Source: Kitasatospora aureofaciens (lineage in GTDB: Bacteria; Actinomycetota; Actinomycetes; Streptomycetales; Streptomycetaceae). From it: a stretch of 64,000 nt of DNA. Below the pieces are notes generated by a model. It had not been told where the DNA came from. It saw nothing but the letters and a program-made list of their open reading frames with translations, and searched no databases. This document shows positions 33,978 through 43,838 of the stretch, piece by piece. The position numbers and the translations under genes were made by a program. Every line of letters starts with the position of its first letter. Within the stretch, counting starts at the first letter, position 1. The stretch lies in NCBI GenBank assembly GCA_000720845.1, contig JODU01000007.1, forward strand, positions 186,001 to 250,000, written 5' to 3'.

Positions 33978-35549
33978 GTGCGCCAGCTCGACCTCGTGGT
34001 GATCGTGGTCTATCTGATCGGGATCGCCTGGATCGGCCTGCGGAAGGCAGGCCGGCAGAAGTCGGCGAAGGACTACTTCGTCGGTGAAGGCCACATGCCG
34101 TGGTGGACCGTCTCCTTCTCCGTGGTCGCCACGGAGACCAGTGTGCTGACGGTGATCAGCGTTCCGGGCGGTGCCTACAGCGGCCAGGGCTTCGGCAACG
34201 TCGAACTCGCCCTGGGCTACGTCATCGGACGCGTCGTCGTCGCCACCGTACTGATCCCCCTCTACAAGCGCGGCGGCTTCGTCAGCGCCTACCAGTACCT
34301 GGGCGACCGGTTCGGGCTGAAGCTTCAGGGGCTCGCCTCGGTGACCTTCGTCTTCACCCGGCTCCTGGCCGAAGGGGTGCGGCTGTTCGCCTCCGCCATC
34401 CCGATCAAGCTGCTGCTCGACGAGTTCGGTGTGCACGCGAGCTACCGCGTGATCATCATCGTGATCACGCTGATCACCGTCGTCTACACCTACCTGGGCG
34501 GCATCAAGGCGGTCATCTGGACCGACGCCATCCAGATGGTCCTCTACCTCGGTGGCGCCGTCCTCGCCGTCGCGGTGCTCTCCGCCCACGTCGGCGGTGA
34601 CGGCTACGCGCGGGCCATGGATGCCGGCAAGTTCACGCTCTTCGACACCGACTTCGGCCTGGCCCACATCCTCACCAGCCCGTTCGCCCTGCCCACGGCC
34701 ATCATCGGCGGCGCGATCTTCGCCATGGCCTCGCACGGCTCCGACCAGCTGATCGTCCAGCGCGTGCTGGCGACGAAGACCCTGCGCGAGGGCCAGAAGG
34801 CCATGATCGCCTCGGGTGTCTTCGTCACCGTCCAGTTCGCCGCCTTCTCCCTCGTCGGCGCGCTGCTGTGGTCGTACAACGAGGGCAGGTCCTTCTCGGA
34901 GCTGGGCCTGTCCAGCTCGGACAACCTCTACCCCGAGTTCATCCTGCACGGGCTGCCCGTGGTGGTCTCGGGCCTGCTCGTGGCCGGCATCCTGGGCGCC
35001 GCGATGGGCTCGCTGTCCTCGGCGCTGAACTCCATGTCCAACTCGACGGTCGCCGACATCATCCACAGCTTCTTCCGGACCACCCCGTCCGAGGAGGCGC
35101 TGCTCAGGCTCGCCCGCTGGATGACGCTGGTGTGGGCGACGCTCATGGCGGTCTTCGCCTGCGCGTTCAGCGCGAGCACCGGCAACGTGTACCTGACCGG
35201 TCTGACCATCGCGGGCTACACCTACGGCGCGCTGCTCGGCGCGTTCCTGCTGGGGCGGCTGGTCAAACGCGCGGGCGAGGCCGACTCCGTCGTGGCCTTC
35301 CTGGTCACCATCGGGGTGATGACGTACATCGTGCGCGAGGTGAAGATCGACGTCACCACGGGCGGGACCACGGTCTCCCAGGCGATCGCGGCCCAGTGGC
35401 TCGTGCCGATCGGCGTACTGATCACCCTGCTGGTCGGCGGTGTGCTGAGCCTGTTCCACCGGGCGCCGGAGGCAGCCGAGGGCGCGGCCGTCGACGAGGA
35501 GCCGGGCGGCGGACCCGACCAGCTGACCACCACGGCCGGGCGGAACTGA
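33978..35549 (+). CDS. Sodium:solute symporter (SSS family)
   Basis: 523 residues with about 13 transmembrane helices. SSS signatures include KSAKDYFVGEGHMPWWTVSFSVVATETSVLTVISVPGGAYSGQGFGN, FTRLLAEGVRLFASAIPIKLLL, GGIKAVIWTDAIQMVLYLGG, and GSDQLIVQRVLATKTLREGQKAMIASG. SSS members carry sugars, sialic acids and vitamins with Na+. Placed between two kinases for wall sugars, it is the likely importer of a muropeptide-derived sugar. GTG start with AGGAG. Confidence 0.93.
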   Translation: MRQLDLVVIVVYLIGIAWIGLRKAGRQKSAKDYFVGEGHMPWWTVSFSVVATETSVLTVISVPGGAYSGQGFGNVELALGYVIGRVVVATVLIPLYKRGGFVSAYQYLGDRFGLKLQGLASVTFVFTRLLAEGVRLFASAIPIKLLLDEFGVHASYRVIIIVITLITVVYTYLGGIKAVIWTDAIQMVLYLGGAVLAVAVLSAHVGGDGYARAMDAGKFTLFDTDFGLAHILTSPFALPTAIIGGAIFAMASHGSDQLIVQRVLATKTLREGQKAMIASGVFVTVQFAAFSLVGALLWSYNEGRSFSELGLSSSDNLYPEFILHGLPVVVSGLLVAGILGAAMGSLSSALNSMSNSTVADIIHSFFRTTPSEEALLRLARWMTLVWATLMAVFACAFSASTGNVYLTGLTIAGYTYGALLGAFLLGRLVKRAGEADSVVAFLVTIGVMTYIVREVKIDVTTGGTTVSQAIAAQWLVPIGVLITLLVGGVLSLFHRAPEAAEGAAVDEEPGGGPDQLTTTAGRN

Positions 35550-35589
35550 ACCCCGCCCCGGCCCGCTCAACCCCTCGCAGGAGTGCATC

Positions 35590-36765
35590 GTGCGTGTGAT
35601 CGGCCTGATGTCAGGCACGTCCTACGACGCCATCGAGGCGGCCGCCGCCGACCTCGAACTACAAGGTGAGGCCCTGGTGATGCGCCCGCTCGGCCATCTC
35701 TCCGCGCCCTACCCGAACGCGCTGCGCGACCTGATCGCGAGCAGCCTGCCGCCGTCGGCGGCGACGGTCGAGGCCGTCGCCCGGCTCGACACCGGCATCG
35801 GGCAGGCGTTCGCCGACGCGGCCGTGCGGGCCGTGCGCGAGCTGTGCGGGGGCGGCGCCGATCTGGTGGTCTCGCACGGGCAGACCATGTACCACTGGGT
35901 GGAGGACGGCGCCGTGCGCGGCACCCTCCAGCTCGGCCAGCCCGCCTGGATCGCCGAGGCCACCGGTCTGCCCGTCGTCTCCGACCTGCGCAGCCGGGAT
36001 GTGGCGGCGGGCGGTCAGGGAGCGCCACTGGTGGCCATGACCGACGCCCTGGCCATGGCGGCGCTGCCCGGCGTCCCCGCCGCCCTCAACCTGGGCGGGA
36101 TCGCCAACGTCACCGTCGTCGCCCCCGGCGCCGAGCCGCTCGCCTTCGACACCGGGCCCGCCAACGCCCTGATGGACGCCGCCGTACGGCACTTCACCAG
36201 CGGCGCGGCCCAGTACGACGAGGGCGGGCGCCGGGCCGGGGCGGGCCGGGCCGATCCGGCGCTGCTGCGGGTGCTGCTGGACGACCCCTACTACGGCAGG
36301 CCGGCGCCCAAGAGCACCGGCAAGGAGCGGTTCCACCTGCCGTACCTGCTGCGGGCGCTGGCGGCGGCGCCCGTCGCGGAACCCGACGACGTCCTGGCGA
36401 CACTGGCCAGGCTCACCGCCGTCACGGTGGCCGACGCCTGCCGCGCGCACGGTGTCACGCGGCTCGTCGTGTCCGGCGGGGGCGCGCACAACCCCGTGCT
36501 GATGGGCATGATCGCCGAGGAGCTGCCCGGGGTGACCCTCGGTTCCAGCGACGCGCTCGGGCTGCCGTCCGACGCCAAGGAGGCGCTGGCCTTCGCCCTG
36601 TTGGGCTTCCTGACCGTCAACGGCCTGCCCGGCGCCGTCCCTTCGGGCACGGGGGCGCGCCGCGCGGCACTGCTCGGCAGCATCACACCCGGGCGGGAGC
36701 CCCTGCGGCTGCCCGAGCCGGCCGACCGGCCGCCCCGGGTGCTGCGCGTCACCGGCGGACACTGA
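35590..36765 (+). CDS. anmK: Anhydro-N-acetylmuramic acid kinase
   Basis: 391 residues. It cleaves and phosphorylates 1,6-anhydro-MurNAc to MurNAc-6-phosphate. Family motifs: VIGLMSGTSYDAIEAAAADLE (the loop is GTSYDAIE rather than GTSMDGID), LVVSHGQTMYHWVEDGAVRGTLQLGQPAWIAEATGLPVVSDLRSRD, GGIANVTVVAPGAEPLAFDTGPANALMDA and LVVSGGGAHNPVLM. GTG with GCAGGAG upstream, 40 bp after the symporter. Last gene of the operon. Confidence 0.93.
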   Translation: MRVIGLMSGTSYDAIEAAAADLELQGEALVMRPLGHLSAPYPNALRDLIASSLPPSAATVEAVARLDTGIGQAFADAAVRAVRELCGGGADLVVSHGQTMYHWVEDGAVRGTLQLGQPAWIAEATGLPVVSDLRSRDVAAGGQGAPLVAMTDALAMAALPGVPAALNLGGIANVTVVAPGAEPLAFDTGPANALMDAAVRHFTSGAAQYDEGGRRAGAGRADPALLRVLLDDPYYGRPAPKSTGKERFHLPYLLRALAAAPVAEPDDVLATLARLTAVTVADACRAHGVTRLVVSGGGAHNPVLMGMIAEELPGVTLGSSDALGLPSDAKEALAFALLGFLTVNGLPGAVPSGTGARRAALLGSITPGREPLRLPEPADRPPRVLRVTGGH

Positions 36766-36809
36766 GCGCCTCCCGGCCCGGGGACGGCTCGGCCGAGGTC
36801 GCCGGTGCG

Positions 36810-37040
36810 GGCCTGCCGCCACAGGCCGTCGTCGCCCTCGACGGCCGCGTACTCGTCGATCTCGGCGAGTTCGTCGTCGCCGAAGGAGAGGTTGGCCGGG
36901 TCCGCCACGTTCTCCTCCAGTTGCCGGGGGCAGGAGGCGCCGGTCACCAGGGAGGTGACGCGCGGGTCGCGCAGCGCCCGGGCGAGCGCCATCCGCGCCA
37001 GGCCCTGGCCCCGGCGGGCGGCGATGCCGTTCAGGGCGCG
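36810..37040 (-). pseudogene. Aldo/keto reductase C-terminal relic
   Basis: In one minus-strand frame, about 75 residues match the C-terminal end of YghZ/Tas-type aldo/keto reductases: RALNGIAARRGQGLARMALARALRDP, then VTSLVTGASCPRQLEENVADPANLSF and DDELAEIDEYAAVEG. The ~250 N-terminal residues (barrel, Tyr/Lys/His catalytic residues) are absent, the usual terminal segment has changed after GLWRQA, and the frame runs on without a stop into the antisense of anmK. It fills most of the 322-bp gap after anmK; the rest of that gap shows nothing else. Confidence 0.7.
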
Positions 37041-37087
37041 CGGCCGGCGCACGGTGTCCGCGGGTCGGGCGGCCCGTGACGGGGAGG

Positions 37088-38512
<1,425 letters not shown>

Positions 38513-38595
38513 GAGTCCCCCATGGAGCGAAATCGTCTGGTGAGGCCGCCCGCCGCAGGCGAGCGGCGGGCGAGGGCGACGATTCTGCGCCAGGT

Positions 38596-38620
38596 GGGGG
38601 CCCTTGCCGCAAGGCCCCCC
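38596..38620. promoter_or_regulatory. Palindrome resembling a rifamycin-associated element (RAE)
   Basis: CCTTGC (38602-38607) and GCAAGG (38609-38614) about a central C, extended by G5 on the left and C5 on the right with a single mismatch (38601/38615), give 12-nt arms. The core GGGG...CTTGC.GCAAG...CCCC resembles my memory of the 19-bp RAE found upstream of rifamycin-inactivating genes in actinomycetes. Start codon of the monooxygenase lies ~85 bp away. Confidence 0.65.
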
Positions 38621-38693
38621 GTGCGCTATAGGTTGACAGTGGCAGGAGGAGCGTGTTTCCCCTGCCGTATTTCGTGCTCCGGCACCGCCCGGG

Positions 38694-39488
38694 TCATGGG
38701 CGGGCCAGGACGAGGGAGGAGCCGCCGGCCCGGATGCCCTCGGCCGCGGCGTCGGTCAGGTCGGTGTCCGTGACGATGGTGTCGAAGGCCGTCAGCGGTG
38801 CCACGCGGTACCGGCCGAAGGTGCCGTACTTGGACGAGCCGGCCACCAGGACGGAGTGCGCGGCCGAGGCCATGGCCGCCTGCTTGACGTCCACCTTGGG
38901 CTCCGAGGGGGTGGTGGTGCCGCGGAGCAGGTCCCAGGAGCTGGTGCTGATGAAGGCGATGTCCAGGGCGAGTTGCCGCAGGGTGTCCGCGGCGAGGCGG
39001 CCGACGCTGGAGCGGTTGGAGACGTCGACACGGCCGCCGACGTGCACCAGTTCCAGGTTCTCCGCGTCCATCAGCCGGCCGATGGTGGTGAAGTCGTTGG
39101 TGACCACGGTGAGGTGGGGCAGCCCGGCGAGGGCGGGGGCCATGGCGAGCAGGGTGGTGCCCGCGTCGAGGTAGACGGTCATGCCGTCCTGGACGAGGCG
39201 GGCGGCCTCGGCGGCCATCGCCCGTTTCTGCGGCTGCTCGACCTCGGACTTGTCCAGGAAGCCGGGTTCGGTGCTGATGGTGCTGGCGATGCGCACCCCG
39301 CCCGGGACGGAGAAGACCAGACCGCCCCGTTCGAGTTCGGCGATGTCGCGCCGGACGGTCATGTGGGAGACGCCGAGCAGGCGGGTGATCTGCTGCACGC
39401 TGAGCACCCCGTCACGCCTCAGGTGCTTCAGCAGTTGCTCGCGGCGCTGGTCGGGGATGAGCGGAGGCTGCTCGCCGTCCGAGGTCAT
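38694..39488 (-). CDS. DeoR/GlpR family transcriptional regulator
   Basis: 264 residues. N-terminal HTH (RREQLLKHLRRDGVLSVQQITRLLGVSHMTVRRDIAELERGGLVFSVPGGVRI) and the DeoR C-terminal sugar-phosphate sensor domain (DGMTVYLDAGTTLLAMAPALAGLPHLTVVTNDFTTIGRLM, VHVGGRVDVSNRSSVGRLAADTLRQLALDIAFISTSSWDL). Located downstream of the C4-acid-sugar genes and on the same strand as the permease, it is the natural regulator of that locus. Confidence 0.93.
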   Translation of the reverse strand: MTSDGEQPPLIPDQRREQLLKHLRRDGVLSVQQITRLLGVSHMTVRRDIAELERGGLVFSVPGGVRIASTISTEPGFLDKSEVEQPQKRAMAAEAARLVQDGMTVYLDAGTTLLAMAPALAGLPHLTVVTNDFTTIGRLMDAENLELVHVGGRVDVSNRSSVGRLAADTLRQLALDIAFISTSSWDLLRGTTTPSEPKVDVKQAAMASAAHSVLVAGSSKYGTFGRYRVAPLTAFDTIVTDTDLTDAAAEGIRAGGSSLVLARP

Positions 39489-39568
39489 GGTCTGGTCTCC
39501 CTTCGACCGTGCTGACGTTAGCCGATGATCATGCCGGTGACGGCCGGGACCGTCACCGGCGGGTGTGC

Positions 39569-40927
39569 TCAGCCGTGCACGACGGTGCTGAGCAGCAGCA
39601 CGCCGCCGAGGCTGAGGAGCGACTGGAGGGACAGCATCAGGGTCCAGGTGCGGAAGGTCTGCGCCACCGACAGCTGGAAGTACTCCTTGAACAGCCAGAA
39701 CCCGGAGTCGTTGACGTGGGAGAGCATCACCGCTCCCGATGCGGTGGCCAGCACCATCAGTTCCGGTGAGGTGCCGGGCGAGGCGCTGAGCAGCGGCGCG
39801 ACGATGGCGGTCGCCGCGGCGGTGGCTACCGTCGCCGAACCGAGGCAGACCCGCAGCAGGGCGGCGACCAGCCAGCCCAGCAGCAGCGGGGGTATCGCCC
39901 AGTCCACGGCGTAGTCGGAGATGAGCTGGTCGATCCCGGTCTCCGTCAGCATCGCCTTGAAACCGCCGCCCGCGCCCAGGATCAGAATGATCGCGCCGAC
40001 CGGGGCGAGTCCCTTGGACGCCATCTTCTGCAGCTGGCCGAGGCCGAACCCGGACCGGACGCCGAGGGCGAAGAAGGCGAAGATCACGGCTGCCAGCAGG
40101 GACAGCACGGAGGAGTTGCAGGCGTCGAAGAACTGGTAGGGCAGCGTGCCCTCGGCCGTGTTGGCCGTGCCCAGGGTGCCGATGAGCATGAGGCCCGGCG
40201 GGAGCAGCACGGTGATGAGCGCGAGGGTGAACGAGGCCGGCTTGCGGCGGTGCTCGGGCTCGGTGCTGACGGACTGGACCGGGCCGCGGTCGAGGTCGGG
40301 GGCGGGGCCGAACCAGCGGCTGATGATCCGGGTCAGGACGGGGCCGGTGAGCACGGCCATCGGGATGCCGATGATCAGGCCCCACAGGATGGTGAGGCCG
40401 GTGTTGGCGCCGTAGGCGGAGACGGCCAGGGTCGGCGAGGGGTGCGGCGGCAGCAGGCCGTGCGACACGTAGAGGCCGGCGGCCATCGGCAGTCCGACCC
40501 ACAGCAGGTGGGTGTTGCTGCGCTTGGCGACGGTGTAGACCAGCGGCACCAGCATGACGAAGCTGACGTCGAACAGGTGCGGCATGCCGATCAGCAGCGC
40601 GGCGGCCGTGATGGACGCCGGGATCCACTTCACGGGCCGGGAGCCGATGAACACGGTGGCGATGCGGTCGGCGCCGCCGGAGCCGAGCAGGATGCCGCCC
40701 AGCAGCGTGCCGAGGCCGATGGTGGGACCGCTGCCGCCGAGGGTGTCCCCGAACCCGTCCTGGAACGCCTCGACGGCACGCACCGGGGCGATGCCGGACG
40801 CGATGCCGAGCCCGAGGGCGGACAGGGTGAGTGCCAGGAACGGGTGCAGCTTGGTCTTCGTGATCAGCAGGACCAGGACGACGACGGCGGCGGCACCGAG
40901 GAGGAGGTGCTGGAGGTCGGTGCTCAT
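39569..40927 (-). CDS. GntP family gluconate/aldonate:H+ symporter
   Basis: 452 residues, about 12-14 transmembrane helices. GntP features: ITKTKLHPFLALTLSALGLGIASGI, GIGLGTLLGGILLGSGGADRIA-like segment near residue 70, MPHLFDVSFVMLVPLVYTVAKRSNTHLLWVGLPMAAGLYVSHGLLPPHPSPT and the C-terminal GAVMLSHVNDSGFWLFKEYFQLS. These symporters import gluconate and related sugar acids. Its start overlaps the stop of the oxidoreductase by 4 bp, so both are in one operon, probably importing a tetronate. Confidence 0.94.
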   Translation of the reverse strand: MSTDLQHLLLGAAAVVVLVLLITKTKLHPFLALTLSALGLGIASGIAPVRAVEAFQDGFGDTLGGSGPTIGLGTLLGGILLGSGGADRIATVFIGSRPVKWIPASITAAALLIGMPHLFDVSFVMLVPLVYTVAKRSNTHLLWVGLPMAAGLYVSHGLLPPHPSPTLAVSAYGANTGLTILWGLIIGIPMAVLTGPVLTRIISRWFGPAPDLDRGPVQSVSTEPEHRRKPASFTLALITVLLPPGLMLIGTLGTANTAEGTLPYQFFDACNSSVLSLLAAVIFAFFALGVRSGFGLGQLQKMASKGLAPVGAIILILGAGGGFKAMLTETGIDQLISDYAVDWAIPPLLLGWLVAALLRVCLGSATVATAAATAIVAPLLSASPGTSPELMVLATASGAVMLSHVNDSGFWLFKEYFQLSVAQTFRTWTLMLSLQSLLSLGGVLLLSTVVHG

Positions 40928-42336
40928 GCGGCGGGCTGTCCTTCCGTGCCGTCGGGGCAGCCGCGCGAGGCGCGTCCGGCACGCCAGGCGCGCAGCAGGC
41001 CGGGGTCCGGGTCGGCCAGGTCGGCCACGCGGAGCAGTTCACCGGCGGGCACGGGCCGGGCCAGGGTGGCGTGGGCGGCGAGGTAGAGGGGCGCGACGTC
41101 GTCGGGTGCGTCCTCGCCGCGCAGCAGCACGGCCCGGACACCGGTGACGTCGTGGTGGTGGCCGCCCATGGCGAGTGCGGTCCCGGCGGGCAGGTCCGTG
41201 CGGGCGCGGCCGGCGAGCACGGCGTACGAGCGGGGGTCGGTGCCGCCGGAGGGGCGGTGGTGCAGCACTGCCGAGAGCAGGCTCACCGGGGTCTCGACGC
41301 CCATGAGGTGGTACGGCAGGTAGATCGCGGCGTACCGGCCGTCCTTGCTGAGGACATGGCCCTTGTCCCGCAGCGTCTCCCAGGTCACCGGGTCGTCGGT
41401 GCGGACGACGACGAAGACACCGCCCGCGAAGGACGCCTCGCCGGGCAGGCGCAGCGCGCTGAAGACGTCCACGGCTCCGTCGCGGGCCAGCAGGCCGCCG
41501 TCCTCGCGAGGGCGGTAGACGTCGGCGAGTTCGGCGATGCGGGCGACCGGGTAGTGCAGGCGTTCCGTGTCCGGCCGGAAACCCGTGTTGTTCGCGACAA
41601 CGGCCATCTCGCAGTAGTCGGCGGTGGCGCCGGTGGGCAGGTCGGCCACGGCCGCCGCGCGGGCTTCGAGGGTGGCGTGCACGTCGTCGCCGAGGTCGAG
41701 GAGCCCGGAGAGTTCCGGTGCGGGCACCGTGGTGTCCAACTGCGTGACGGTGCCGGCCTCGGGATCGAGGACGAGGTCGTACTCGGTGGACTTGCCGATC
41801 GCCACGATGTCGAGGCCGAGCAGCTCGGCCCAGGTCACCAGGCCGATCAGGTTGGCGGGCTGGTCGCCGTCGGCGGTGGTGTAGACGAGGTTCCGGGCGG
41901 CGGCGAGGTCGGCGAGGTGGAGTCCGGCGACGGAGTCGACCTCCTTGCTGACCATCGCCACGTGGCGGTCGGCGGCGAGGGCCGCTTCGGCCATGGCCAG
42001 GCCGTCCGCGGGGCTGCCGGTCGCTTCCACGAGGATGTCCCACGGGGCCACGGTCGTCAGCGCCGCGTCGGCGACGAGGGCGATGCCGCCGCGCGAGACC
42101 GTGTCCGCCACGGCCGCCGCGTCGTGGCACTCGGCCGGCTGCGTGGTGTCGTATCCGAGTTCGTCCAGCGTCGCGCGCAGGCCGGGCAGGTCGCGGTCGC
42201 ACAGGACGGCCGGGACGAGGCCGGGCAGGCGGCGGCTCTGGGCCAGGAGGGTGCGCGCGAATCCGCCGCCGGCCCCGGTCAGTGCGTACCGCACCGTCCG
42301 GCCGCCGCTGTCGGCGAACAAGTGATGCAGGTTCAT
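40924..42336 (-). CDS. NAD(P)-dependent oxidoreductase with C-terminal SAF domain (COG4091-type)
   Basis: 470 residues. A Rossmann domain (VRYALTGAGGGFARTLLAQSR and DILVEATGSPADGLAMAEAALAADRHVAMVSKEVDSVAGLHLA) of the homoserine-dehydrogenase-like type, a middle substrate domain (TTADGDQPANLIGLVTWAELLGLDIVAIGKSTEYD; GLLARDGAVDVFSALRLPGEASFAGGVF) and a C-terminal SAF domain (residues ~385-455, DLPAGTALAMGGHHHDVTG). The COG4091 group is poorly characterised. Beside a DUF1537 kinase and class II aldolase it would be the dehydrogenase or oxidoisomerase acting on a C4 (or branched) sugar acid. GGAGGGCC upstream of ATG. Confidence 0.85.
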   Translation of the reverse strand: MNLHHLFADSGGRTVRYALTGAGGGFARTLLAQSRRLPGLVPAVLCDRDLPGLRATLDELGYDTTQPAECHDAAAVADTVSRGGIALVADAALTTVAPWDILVEATGSPADGLAMAEAALAADRHVAMVSKEVDSVAGLHLADLAAARNLVYTTADGDQPANLIGLVTWAELLGLDIVAIGKSTEYDLVLDPEAGTVTQLDTTVPAPELSGLLDLGDDVHATLEARAAAVADLPTGATADYCEMAVVANNTGFRPDTERLHYPVARIAELADVYRPREDGGLLARDGAVDVFSALRLPGEASFAGGVFVVVRTDDPVTWETLRDKGHVLSKDGRYAAIYLPYHLMGVETPVSLLSAVLHHRPSGGTDPRSYAVLAGRARTDLPAGTALAMGGHHHDVTGVRAVLLRGEDAPDDVAPLYLAAHATLARPVPAGELLRVADLADPDPGLLRAWRAGRASRGCPDGTEGQPAA

Positions 42337-42471
42337 GAGGCCCTCCTGAATGAGCGCGCGAGGTGGTGGCAGGGCTTCTCGCGCGGTCGGCGGGGCGACG
42401 GGGTGCCGTGGGACGCGCGTTCCAGAAGCAGCGAATGAACAACGTGTATCACCAGATCCCATCTGCGTAAA

Positions 42472-42495
42472 GTCTGATAACATAATTTCACAGAC
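42472..42495. promoter_or_regulatory. AT-rich divergent promoter region with inverted repeat
   Basis: GTCTG (42472-42476) and CAGAC (42491-42495) flank the AT-rich segment ATAACATAATTTCA, which contains CATAAT, a possible -10 box for the kinase gene. In the 218-bp gap between the oxidoreductase and kinase genes; a likely DeoR-type operator. Confidence 0.4.
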
Positions 42496-42554
42496 CATCA
42501 CGGGGGTGGCCGTCGGCCGCACCAGGAACCCGGACAGCAACGCAGGAGCACTTG

Positions 42555-43838
42555 ATGCCGACCCTCGGGGCCATCGCAGACGATTTCACCGGCGCGACCG
42601 ATCTTGCGACGATGCTGGTCGCCCGCGGTTTCCGGACCGTGGTCGCCGTCGGCGCCGACGCGGTCACCTCTCCGGCGGAGCCGGACCGGTGGGCCGACGC
42701 GGACGCCGTCGTGGTGGCGCTGAAGTCGAGAACGGCTCCCGTGGCGGAGGCGGTGGAGGACTCGCTCCGGGCACTGCGCGCGCTGCGGGCGATCGGCTGC
42801 CGGCGCTTCTACTTCAAGTACTGCTCGACGTTCGACTCCACGCCTGGCGGCAACATCGGACCTGTGGCGGACGCGCTGCTGGCGGAGACCGGCGAGCGGC
42901 GCACGGTGGTGGTCCCTTCGTTCCCCGCGACCGGGCGGACCGTGTACCGGGGGCGGCTCTTCGTCCACGACGACCTGCTCGACGAGAGCCCCATGCGCCA
43001 CCACCCGCTCACCCCGATGCTCGACTCCCGTGTCGACCGGCTGCTGCGGCCGCAGACGGACCACCCGGTCGCCCGTATCGGCCTGGACACGGTCCGGGCC
43101 GGTGCGGCCCGTCTCCGCGCGGCCCTGGACGACGAGGCCCACTCCGGGGCGCTGACGGTCGTGGACGCGGTCGACGACGAGGACCTGCGCACCATCGCCG
43201 CCGCCACCGAGGACTTCGGCCTGGTGACCGGCGCCGCCGGACTCGCCGTAGGACTGACCGGCCCGCACCCGGACCAGGCGCGCGCACGTGCCGCCTCACG
43301 CCCGCGCGACCCCGGGGTCGTCCTCGCGGGCAGCGCCTCGGCCGCGACCCGGGCCCAGGTCGCCCACGCCCTGGGACGGCTGCCGCACCGGCGGCTCGAC
43401 CTGGCCGGGCTCCGCGCCGACTTCGACACCGCGGTGGCCGGTCTCACCGCCTTCGTGCGCGACAGGTGGGCGAACGACCCCGCCCGGCCGCCCCTGATCT
43501 ATGCCGTCGCGGCACCCGAGGACGTCGAGACCGACACCCCGGCCGGCGCGGAGCCACCGTCGAGCCTGGTGGAGAGAGCCCTCGCCGCCTGCGCGGGGGC
43601 GCTCGTGGACGCCGGGGCACGACGGCTGCTGGTGGCGGGCGGCGAGACGTCGGGAGCCGTCGTCACGGCACTGCGCGCCCGCACGCTCTCCATCGGGGCT
43701 CCCATCGCCCCGGGAGTCGCCTGGGCGCGCACCGAGGTGTGCCCGACCGGGGCCACCCACACCGTCGACCTCGCCCTCAAGTCGGGGAACTTCGGCGGCA
43801 CCGACATCTTCACGCAGGCATGGGAGCAGCTCGTATGA
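42555..43838 (+). CDS. Four-carbon acid sugar kinase (DUF1537, OtnK-like)
   Basis: 427 residues. N-terminal substrate domain GAIADDFTGATDLATMLVARGFRTVVAVG, then FYFKYCSTFDSTPGGNIGPVADALL, VVVPSFPATGRTVYRGRLFVHDDLLDESPMRHHPLTPM (family hallmark); C-terminal nucleotide-binding domain with RLLVAGGETSGAVVTALRARTLSIGAPIAPGVAWARTE and ALKSGNFGG. The family phosphorylates 3-oxo-tetronates, threonates and related acids at C4. AGGAG 8-9 bp before the ATG; overlaps the aldolase gene by 4 bp. Confidence 0.93.
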   Translation: MPTLGAIADDFTGATDLATMLVARGFRTVVAVGADAVTSPAEPDRWADADAVVVALKSRTAPVAEAVEDSLRALRALRAIGCRRFYFKYCSTFDSTPGGNIGPVADALLAETGERRTVVVPSFPATGRTVYRGRLFVHDDLLDESPMRHHPLTPMLDSRVDRLLRPQTDHPVARIGLDTVRAGAARLRAALDDEAHSGALTVVDAVDDEDLRTIAAATEDFGLVTGAAGLAVGLTGPHPDQARARAASRPRDPGVVLAGSASAATRAQVAHALGRLPHRRLDLAGLRADFDTAVAGLTAFVRDRWANDPARPPLIYAVAAPEDVETDTPAGAEPPSSLVERALAACAGALVDAGARRLLVAGGETSGAVVTALRARTLSIGAPIAPGVAWARTEVCPTGATHTVDLALKSGNFGGTDIFTQAWEQLV

